Assembly: GCA_003184365.1 (NCBI GenBank)
Contig: NKYR01000004.1
Coordinates: 496,001-560,000 of the forward strand
DNA: 64,000 nt
Direction: 5' to 3'
Source: Evernia prunastri
Taxonomy: Eukaryota > Ascomycota > Lecanoromycetes > Lecanorales > Parmeliaceae
Under the pieces are notes generated by a model. The model saw only the letters and a list, made by a program, of their open reading frames with translations. It had not been told where the DNA came from and searched no databases. Positions 56,038 to 64,000 of the stretch are shown here, piece after piece (position 1 is the stretch's first letter; the number at the start of each line of letters is the position of its first letter). The translations under genes and the position numbers were made by a program.

Positions 56038-57420
56038 TCAGGCCTGGGATGATACCGGAAAGATCGTCATGCTATTGAAAAAGTCAGTATCATAAAAAAA
56101 CTGGTGTGTAAATGTACTGGCCTTCCGCTTGAGCGAAGAGGTAGTATCTATTTGTCTCGTCGATGTCAAGGATGTAACCTTTTGTCTAGGTGACTTGACT
56201 TTGGGAGACCCGGTTGGGCGGAAGTCGAGCTCCTGTCGAGACCGAGTCTCGACTTGAAATCGCGTTCGGTCCTCAACGAGAGTCGGCTTCTTGTCCGATC
56301 GACAGATATTGCATGTCTCCGCGAAAGTAGTAGGGACGAGCTGATCCTGATGTCCGCCTGGGACCGCGCTTAGTTTTCTCAAGAATGTAGGCCCTCTTTT
56401 GCTGCTTGCCCTGACATAAGTCTTCATGGATCCGTTTTCTTCTCTAGACACGATATCTGAATTTGCGACATAGCCCTTATTGATGAAGAAGCGTTCCAAA
56501 GACTCGTGAATAGCACAGCCTTCTCCAATGGGCCCAGAGCCAAGCGTGTAGCTCGTAGCGCGTGCTCTGTCGTCGAAAATCTCTGCCTCGACGTCAGCCA
56601 CTCGGTCATAGCCGAAGGAGAAAGCTGAGTTCGGTAGTTCATGGAGGAATTTATGTAGTAAAGAAAGCCTCTCAAATTCCAAGGCAACGGAAGGGTGAAA
56701 TGCAGCTTTAATCTCAACTTCGAAGAGTCCAGGCCTTCCAGTCTCGGTTTGTCCGATAAGGTGTATATGTGTAGTCTTCGCCAAACTTGGGCTCTTGACC
56801 CTCGATGAGATATACACGCGAAGGGTTCTGCCCATGTAGACTAGCTTCTCCCTTGTGCGTTCGGACATGTACTGGACTGGAAGCGGGATTCTGATTCCAG
56901 AGGATAAGTTCTAAGCACGGATCAGTGCCTCATCGCTTCACATAATTGGGGGTTCGAATTTCCAATAGTATTGATGGTTTAGGCTTCCTTCCAGGGCTAC
57001 TCACGTCTGCACAGCGTAGAATTTGTCTTACGGCAGCCCAATCAGGGCTGGAACCCCACTGAAGGTCACTGTAAGCGAGGCTGGTCAACCAGCGAGTGAC
57101 ACTTACGCGGTCGAGTATGCCCTGGCAATCGGCTTTGATCTCATAAGATGTCATACTTGCTCGCGCCAAGATCCTGTTCGAAAAGCTCCAGAAATGCACA
57201 AAGCTTGTCTTGGACCCGAGTAACTGACCCTTTGAAGACGGAATGGATGTCGTACTCTGTCAAGTTTGTGTGGCGCAGTTCCTGATTTGTGGCCAAAATC
57301 TCGCTAAAGAATGCCAACGGGGCGACATCCATGAGGGCTTTGTCACTTAAGAGGGGAAAGAGAACTGTGGTTCCGTCCAGGATGTGGAAGACCATTGTGG
57401 GCTAGATCTAGAGTGAAAGC
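56038..57420 (-). CDS. Unknown family, copy C (SLRxFFxxKG / CxxC protein)
   Basis: I do not recognise this protein. The N-terminal block (57395-57141) reads VLFPLLSDKALMD and LAFFSEILATNQEL, matching copies A and B in position. Middle exons lie around 57199-56990 (LQWGSSPDWAAVRQILRCAD ends at a GTGAGT donor). The C-terminal module is one open frame, 56868-56038: MSERTREKLVYMGRTLRV, HPSVALEFERLSL, then IHESLERFFINKG (56511-56473) and CNIC (56313-56302), 63 codons after the motif Ser. A basic tail follows (KVKSPRQKVTSL, SSLKRKAS). The M-[ST]-E-x-x-x-E/R-K/S-L start is shared with copy A (MTEQYERSL). Exon joins in the N-terminal part are not certain, so a break there cannot be excluded. Confidence 0.55.
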
Positions 57421-59025
57421 GTAGGAGCTGGTGAAGATGGGAGAATGTTGCCGTGAGTGGTTCGTATTCAGAGGAGATTTCTTGTGTGTTGACGCCAAGA
57501 CATGAAAAAACAAAGCCGGTATCAGATGACTCGTGGTCGCAAACTGACATTGGCTTCACTAGGTACTGCACGCACCCCATCCTGTCCTCGAAACTTGCAA
57601 GTACCAGTCTTCCTGCTGCACTTTGGCATCGAACCTTGGAATTAGTTTATTACGGAGTCCTGACTCCACGAACGACATTGCGAGTGCTCGACCTCGCCTC
57701 TTTTTGGTCTCCATAAGTCAAGGCGTCCTATTTGGTCCAACGATCTTCTTCTACTCGCCGATTCCTCACGCAGTCCGAATATAGGCGTAAACAACTACCA
57801 GGAAAGAAGCCGCGACTCTTGGGGAATGCTACGGAATCCTTCTACGGTACGAGAGCTGAAGGCTCCAGCTGAGAATGTGCAGGGACCGCTGAAGAAGATC
57901 CTTATTCCCTATTTCGGCTTCCACAAGACTGACATGGCAAAGTGTAATAGATGATCACTCTTCTCTGATATACTGTGTGCCATTAACATATCGAAACATA
58001 TACAAGGCAAGAAAGCCAGTGTTGACGTTGGAAAAGGCAGCATGGACAAGCTTTTGAAAATTGTGGAGAAGCGAAGCCAACAACCGCTGAGCCGCAACCG
58101 CCAATTCTGCTCCTACTCTAGACGACATCTAACCTCGAAAAAAACTGCCATTCTCTACGACTGCGATAGAGATCCTCTAGACTCTACGGTATCCGTGGGA
58201 AGGATTCATAAGTGGTTCATTATGTCTTGTGTGGCCGAGATGCTGTCTCCATCCCTTGAGACAAGTTCAGGTTGCCAGCTCATCGGCTCTAGCTAAGGGG
58301 CTTCCCGACCATACAATATCCATTTACAAGCCATGTCTACGGTTCCGTGATTGATAGAAGGAATATACTACTGCAAGTCACTTCGGTGTAGTTAACGGCC
58401 GTACCGCTGCAGTCTCCTTGGACCACACTCGAGAAGCAAGGGCAATGGAGGGCACGAGGTCAATGACAAGGCAAGAGAACAGCTCGATTGGGTATACAAG
58501 GAGGACGATAATGACATTTTGTTATGAACGATATTTGGGTCTGATCCTGTACTCGGGAGTATGATCAGGTAGCGTCTGCCTCAGATCACCGGCGGGATGC
58601 ATCTTGTTCACAGTAGCCAAAGCCAAAATCAAGTCTTTTACAGGTCTCAAATTTTTAGGAATGCAATCTAGGCATTAGGAAGTTAGGGATTTCTTCCGTG
58701 AACTACAGGCTGTCCAGAACGTTGCAAAATTAGCAGCTGCTTGAATGGAAGGCCTATCTGCAGCGGCAAAGGCTACTCTGATCAGAAAGCGTTCTTAGGA
58801 GTTTCATGTTCTGCTCGAGACGATGGCCGAAGAGTAGCCTTTGTAGGATCACTGTCCCTTCTGTTGTTCAACGCGACTAGGTGATTTGCCGTTAGTGCCA
58901 GGCACGTCCGTAGGAAGAGGTTTGTACTTACTTCCAACTCACTGCCTCCAGATCTCAGAACTTTTGAACAACAAGCTGCCCTTCACGAAACACTTAACTA
59001 CTACTGCTACTTGCCTGGCTCAATC
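57421..59025. other. Gap between copy C and the LINE-like gene
   Basis: No supported gene. Short frames only (for example 58042-58296). It may include 5' leader sequence of the LINE-like unit near 58880-59025. Confidence 0.45.
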
Positions 59026-61088
59026 ATGGCCAAAAGCAAGAAGTGTAAGAGAAGCAAAGCCCATACCGCTGCAACACGAACCACATATCCTCAGCGCGCA
59101 TTCCAGCATGCCGAGAAGCTCGCGCAAGATTTCGCCGAAGTTCGCAAGCACATTGACGAAACCCGCGGCCCCCGTAACAAATTGCCTGAGGCCGTCAAGA
59201 AAAAGATGAAAAAGGCCGTCGAGAGCGTTGTTGAGACAGGTCTCTCGAAGGGAGTCTATTCGAAGTTCCCATCTAAGGGAGGCAAGAAGAAGTTCCAAAA
59301 CTTGATCTTCAACATGATAAGTGACTTGTTCTCCTCGACAGTCCCCCAAGAAATGTTCGCTGCACTCCATGGATCATTTAAATGCCTTTTTCCCAAAATC
59401 CAAGCCCTGGAACTCGCTTCCCAGCAACTTGGGGGGCATCCGACACATTCGACAGTCATCACTGGAACAGATCAGGACACGGATAGTTTACTAAGTACAC
59501 AAGCAGCCAAGCTTTCAGTAGACTTCGAAGTAGCCAACAGCACGGGTGCCCGGACCTCTGACGACGAAGCGGCAACAAGCCGGCAATAAAGTTGCAAGGC
59601 AGCATAGATTTCAGTCCCGACCAGAGCCGTTCGGAGATCAATGAAGAGGGCAGGAAGGATAGCGAAGTGCGAGTTAAGTAAGAGACTGAAGAAGAGGATG
59701 CAGTAATCCCCTCGCCGGATCCTACAGTCTTTACTATTAGTCTAGGCATCCCAACTGCGGCGGATGACCATCGATTTACTATCAGATTCAACAATGAGCG
59801 TGTCGTCGACGGTCTTCGTTACATGGAGCCTCGCGAGATCTGGCACCTTGTTCACGATGCTATCCAACAGGACCCCGATATCCCCGCTCGCCCGTCCTCA
59901 CTTCCTCGAATTATCGAAGTGCATCAGCAGATCGATGGGGGTCTACAGTTAAAATTCAGTACCGAGGAAGATCGCGACACACTCTCCACTAACGTCGAAT
60001 GGGCCAGAAATCTCCAAGATATAATATCGGCAGGCATTAAGACCTACAAAGTGGTTTTCGAATCCGTCGAGATTCGAAAAGTTGAGATCGAAGACAGCAG
60101 ACATAGAGCATCGGTCATGGATAAAATTCGGAAAGAAAATGGCGAAAAGATACCTTCACTCAGCCAGATCGGCGCAATCAGAGACGTCATGATGCTACAA
60201 GACCTAGATTTCAAAACTGACAGGGATGACTACGCCGACTACCTACTTGTATTCGGATCAAGACAAGCAGCCAACGCGGCACTGACGATGGGCTTGATCT
60301 TTCTCAAAAAGAACCGTGCATGCGTGGTCTACGAGCCTGGCACACAATGGCACCAGCAATGCTCCCACTGTCAAGGACACAGCCACACCGCAAAAGATTG
60401 CCAGGCGACGCCGTTATGCAGCAGGTGTGGTTATAAGCATGAGACCCGGTATTGTACATCCGCGAAGTTCGAATGCGCAAACTGTCATGGAGAACATGCA
60501 GCCTCCAGCAAGAAATGTCTCAAGTGGCTGAAGGCCGAAGAAAAGGCACATCGTTCGTACCGTTTCCCAGCAGAAGACCCGCAAACAAAAGCACCAACAC
60601 CGGCAGAACCGACTACCCCAACGCCAGCGCCTTCACCGTTGCCGCTGCTAGGGACTCATGAGGCGCTCAGCGAGAAAGCCAAAGAAGCGATTCCTTCTGG
60701 GAAAACATCAAAAGCTGGTGAGCCCCGGGTCCCAGCCGCTGCCAAAACACAAGACAAGGAAGTTCTGGACGACAAAGCTCAAGCTGCGCTCAAACACGAG
60801 CAAGAGGATATGTCGATCGCCAACGCGGAAGCACAACAGACTGCCCCCTCCGCCCTCCTCCAAACGATAGATGAGTTCAGAGCATTCGTGGCGGCGCGGG
60901 AAAACAACTCTAGTTCAAGAAAAAGGAAAGCGTCTGAGTATGCGATGTCGGGCGCCTTGCAAGACCGCGACCACGATCACGACCATTCCGAAAAGCGAGT
61001 CAAGCGAGAAGAAGAGGGCCCCGTGTGGCTGATAGGCCAGAAGAATTACCGGCCGCCTTCTCTCAAGCTGCACAAGTCCAACCGATAG
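59026..61088 (+). mobile_element. LINE ORF1-like (Gag-like) gene with three zinc knuckles
   Basis: The first part, from the ATG at 59026 to 59591, is a basic helical protein (MAKSKKCKRSKAH, LPEAVKKKMKKAVESVVE). The second part (about 59683-61088) is one open frame with RFTIRFNNERVVDGLRYMEP, then three Cys/His knuckles at about 60360-60520 (CSHCQGHSHTAKDC, CSRCGYKHETRYC, CANCHGEHAASSKKC), and a disordered tail with a DHDHDH run and a nuclear-type basic patch (KRVKRE). The two parts are separated by a frame change near 59580 and a TAA near 59680. Three consecutive knuckles are the hallmark of ORF1 of fungal Tad/I-type LINEs, where the protein coats the RNA. No endonuclease or reverse transcriptase follows before the window ends. 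It is either a 5' relic or a solo, possibly retained gene. Confidence 0.8.
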
Positions 61089-61699
61089 ATCCCTTAGCTT
61101 TGTGTTATCCTACCTCGTACGCTGTCAGTTGCAAAGGGTTCTGTTCAGACGCATAGACGGGGCGAGAGAAAGAGATATATAGAGCGGTCCCTATTGAGAA
61201 GGTAACATGCTTGTATGGCTTCCTCCACGGCCTGCTATCATGCAATTTCATTGTCACTGGGAAAACACGCCCTGCGCATCTTCTGCAAGTTACTATACCA
61301 CCTAAGTGTAGCTTTTCATGACCGGCTACTGCTACACCAAGCACCATATCCTTCACATTTAACAAAACGTACCCCTTGCAAACTCTTCAAGATCCTTTCG
61401 CGCCTAATTGATCCGGTGCTTTCCCCAGCTCCCCTAACCAAGCAACTCATCCTTCCCAATCAGTAAAACACACGCCCTGCGCATCCTCCATAGACCCTAT
61501 GCTCCCGATTTGATGACCTCTACCCCTCCATCAACCAACCCATCCATCCCAATCACGACATACGAGTCCTGAGCCTTTTCTTCAAACCGTTACAAGCCTA
61601 GATATTTTCGTAGCCCCCATATAACACCTTTCCCAGACCCCCTGCCCCGACCCCTATCCAAAAAAAACCCGAGACTTTCCGGTGCACGAACAGACACAT
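61089..61699. other. Downstream of the LINE-like gene; no RT seen
   Basis: No reverse transcriptase or endonuclease motif (such as YADD) in any frame. Sequence is C-rich near 61400-61560 with no coding sign. Confidence 0.5.
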
Positions 61700-62437
61700 A
61701 CTCCTTTTTGCAGAACCCTTGGCGGGTGCTCCGAGCAGGAATGCCAGGAAAATCAAAATTTTGGGGCCGAGGCGAAATGTCGCAAAAACCGTAGATTTCA
61801 ATCACATATACAATAACAACCATATCTGTTTATAGTCTACAATTACATGCGTTGAAATCGTCGTATATAGTTCTTTATTTTATATCAGTTGTATATATAA
61901 TGCAGAGTTATTACACGTTGTGTAGAGTACTCGACTTCGAGAATTTTTGTTTACTTTTTGAGAATTTCGCGTGAAAAGTTCGTAAATATCTTGAATTTCA
62001 TTATACAACGTGTAATAACTCTGTGTTATATATACAATTAATGTGAAATAGAGAATTATATATGATGAGTTCAACGCAAGTAACTGTAGATTATAAACAG
62101 ATATGATTGTTATTGTATATGTGTCTAAAGACTCAAATTCATCAAACTCTTGAAAAAAAATTGTTTACTTTTTTCAGCCCTATTTCAAAAAAAAATTTGC
62201 TTAGATTTGAGCTTTGTAACGTACAATTAACAATAACGTTGTGTGATATATAGTAGATTGTTATGTAAGAGTATTAGATATGCTCTTTCAATTGCAATTA
62301 ATTGTAAGCTTTGAACAGATGTGGTTATTATTGTATTAGAGGATTTAGATATTTCGCCTCTGCCCCCCTCTCCCAACATTTTGATTTTCCTGACGTTTCT
62401 GCTCGGAGCACCCGCCAATGGTTCTGCAAAAAGGAGT
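61700..62437. mobile_element. Non-coding inverted-repeat (MITE/fold-back) element
   Basis: Arms at about 61700-61780 and 62350-62437 are inverted copies. Both carry ACTCCTTTTTGCAGAACC, TTGGCGGGTGCTCCGAGCAG, CAGGAAAATCAAAAT and a GAGGCGAAAT word, with a few mismatches. The ~740-bp interior is AT-rich and has no transposase, so it fits a non-autonomous DNA element. I could not define the exact ends or a target duplication. Confidence 0.75.
61803..62123. repeat. AT-rich palindrome, 119-bp arms
   Basis: Left arm 61803-61921 and right arm 62005-62123 are inverted copies with about 87% identity by eye. They begin CACATATACAATAACAA and end GTTATTACACGTTGT at the loop. The loop is 83 bp. Most differences look like transitions. 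The transcript could fold into one long hairpin. Confidence 0.85.
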
Positions 62438-63198
62438 AAACACCGAGAGCTACTCAAAAATCTCATACCAAAGAGACAAAGAAAGTAAGAAAAAAGGGAA
62501 AAAAGAGAAAACAGCATCACCGAAGAAACCGGAGCTTCGCTCTCCACGTGGAAAAACACTCGTAACATCCCCGAATAGTACACCACTGTTGCCCAGGCTC
62601 TTATCATGGGTGTACGGTAACAGGGTGGCCTGGCGTGGAGTTGATGGATTCGGTGGTATGGGTGTATTTGAGTCTTTGGAAAGAGTGAGAATTTCCTGCG
62701 GAAGTATCCAGATTGCTATGATATCGCTCTTGATGAAGCATATCTTTGCAGAGTCGACGGATTGATCCTGATGCGTTCCCATACTGTTTATACAAGTCTC
62801 TTCGAGACCAAGCTCTAGCTCTAGGGATAGTCTCTGGTCGAAGTCTCATCACTGAACGACACGCCTTCATTCATCCCTTCCCACGATTCCCAGTGCGACT
62901 CTTGCTACTCCACATACTGCGCCCCTCACCCAGACCTCTTCCACGTCCTCAACTCGTCATATTGCACGACGGATCCGAGCACGTATCTAGTGCTGTTGGA
63001 GAGGTAGAGGAGTGGGGTAGCGTGGTCGGGTTCGGAATCCGTCCATCGGTTCCTTCCCCGCCCATGTAGCCGTAGGGACGAGCGGTCCTACCTACACCGT
63101 CGGAACGCTCTCGGAATCTTCGGCTCTAGGCAAAAGCCAGAGCTCCAAAGAGCGTGGAGTGAAGCCAAATTCAAAATGTACGGAGAGATTCTGCATCC
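62438..63198. other. No supported gene
   Basis: Short frames on both strands without motifs. It is the downstream flank of the glycosyltransferase gene. Confidence 0.45.
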
Positions 63199-64000
63199 TC
63201 AACCGAAGCTCCTGGTCCCAAAATATTTGCCATTATACCACTGCCAAAATCTCCCTTTCTCTTTTTCCTTCTCAGAAGCCGCCTTGTCTTCAGCCTCCAA
63301 CCTCCCCGCTTCTTCGAAGCCCATTTGCGTCCAATTCCCATTCTTCAACGCCCATGTAGAATTCCACTGCGGTTCCCACTCTTCCATCCGAGACCCTCCA
63401 AGGACCTTCTGCGCATTCCATCTCGCCGAGTACTGCAGACCGGGTCCAGGGTGCCATTCCGTCACCCCGGTGCCCCCGCTCGCGATCTCGTCAAGCGGAT
63501 GATCGATGTTGGTTTCCGTAATAGCCGCCGTGACGAGCTGAGGCCAGACGCCGAGGCAATTGACGTCTTGCTTCTCACGGCAGACGTTCGCGAGGCGGAG
63601 GTCTACATTATCACTGCCTTCTCGAAATTCCTTCTCCAACTTGACGGCACCGGCGTTGCTGATGGCGTAAGCGGTGGAACAGACGGCTTCGCCGAGTGGG
63701 AAGACCGATCTTGTGCCCGGTCTGTGCTGCTCATCCCGTGGCTTTTGGGTGAATGAGTACTCGTAATCCTCCGGTGGTACGGTGCTATCGTTAAAGTCGT
63801 ATATGCGGTGATTTCGGTGATTATAGGCGCCGCAGTGGCCGATCCAGATAATGTCCCATTTATCGCCGTACGGGAAAATACCTGGGCGCGTTGGGGCATC
63901 GAATGGCCAGTCTAACAAGCGTTTCGAGGCCGAGGCTACGCCTTGCATGACCTCTTTGATGCGGAGATCCCAATCGGCATCGCTCTCCATGATCAGAGCG
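63199..64000 (-). CDS. Family-25-type glycosyltransferase, partial
   Basis: The open frame runs off the right edge (coding 5' end beyond 64000) and stops at 63199. It begins in the window with ALIMESDADWDLRI, the acidic DxD-type site of GT25/collagen-galactosyltransferase-like proteins. It continues with WDIIWIGHCGAYN, VCSTAYAISNAGAVKLEKEF, LGVWPQLVTAAI and a Trp-rich tail (EEWEPQWNSTW, GRFWQWYNGKYFG). Fungal homologues transfer sugars in the secretory pathway. The N-terminus (usually a signal anchor) is outside the window, so length and start cannot be judged. No frame break is seen in the part present. Confidence 0.8.
   Translation of the reverse strand, partial: ALIMESDADWDLRIKEVMQGVASASKRLLDWPFDAPTRPGIFPYGDKWDIIWIGHCGAYNHRNHRIYDFNDSTVPPEDYEYSFTQKPRDEQHRPGTRSVFPLGEAVCSTAYAISNAGAVKLEKEFREGSDNVDLRLANVCREKQDVNCLGVWPQLVTAAITETNIDHPLDEIASGGTGVTEWHPGPGLQYSARWNAQKVLGGSRMEEWEPQWNSTWALKNGNWTQMGFEEAGRLEAEDKAASEKEKEKGRFWQWYNGKYFGTRSFG

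Noticed and set aside
61590..61823. Coding ORFs inside the inverted-repeat element
   Set aside because: They run through the repeat arms with no domain and are broken between the arms; the element looks non-coding.
1..64000. tRNA, rRNA or CRISPR-like features
   Set aside because: I looked for TTCGA-type T-arms with matching acceptor stems and for regular spaced repeats; none formed a convincing structure.

Overview
The window is nuclear DNA from a filamentous ascomycete (Pezizomycotina). The evidence is short spliceosomal introns (about 50-115 nt) with GT..AG borders, a Zn2Cys6 regulator, a secreted LysM protein, a PARP with a WGR domain, MCM7 and PEX1 with fungal-type architecture, a pogo/Fot1-like transposon, and C-to-T / G-to-A damage in duplicated or dying genes that looks like repeat-induced point mutation (RIP). 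I cannot place it to genus. There is one 21-N assembly gap.

Region 1 (about 2.9-25 kb) is an accessory region. It begins with an intact secreted LysM protein gene and then holds a graveyard of metabolic genes: a VOC/glyoxalase-fold gene, three MFS transporters, a phytanoyl-CoA-dioxygenase-type oxygenase, a family-2 glycosyltransferase fragment, an isopenicillin-N-synthase-like 2OG-Fe(II) oxygenase, a transaldolase, a ferric reductase and a PLP-dependent synthase fused to a rhodanese domain. Nearly all carry stops, frameshifts or deletions. The gene types and their adjacency suggest a decayed specialised-metabolite or amino-acid-derived pathway cluster. An intact Zn2Cys6 transcription factor gene (25.3-27.9 kb, five exons) sits at its edge.

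Region 2 (about 28-44 kb) holds the conserved genes. These are a low-complexity convergent intergenic stretch, PARP, a DD-E/D transposon with perfect 75-bp inverted repeats, a rhodopsin-like membrane protein fragment, a NEDD8-specific protease with tiny exons, then MCM7 and PEX1 transcribed divergently from a shared 342-bp promoter that contains an MluI cell-cycle box. I rebuilt the exon structures of PARP, the protease, MCM7, PEX1 and the Zn2Cys6 factor by hand, and the reading frames close without a break.

Region 3 (about 44-58 kb) is gene-poor and repeat-rich. It contains three diverged copies (A on plus, B and C on minus) of a protein family I do not recognise. They share an N-terminal helical block, a SLRxFFxxKG-type motif, and a CxxC pair placed 63-64 residues after that motif, followed by a disordered tail. 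A diverged flanking repeat recurs at 45.4, 49.9 and 54.8 kb. This is the best candidate in the window for something undescribed.

Region 4 (about 58.9-64 kb) has a LINE ORF1-like gene with three zinc knuckles but no reverse transcriptase, an AT-rich fold-back element inside a larger inverted repeat, and the 3' part of a family-25-type glycosyltransferase that runs off the window.
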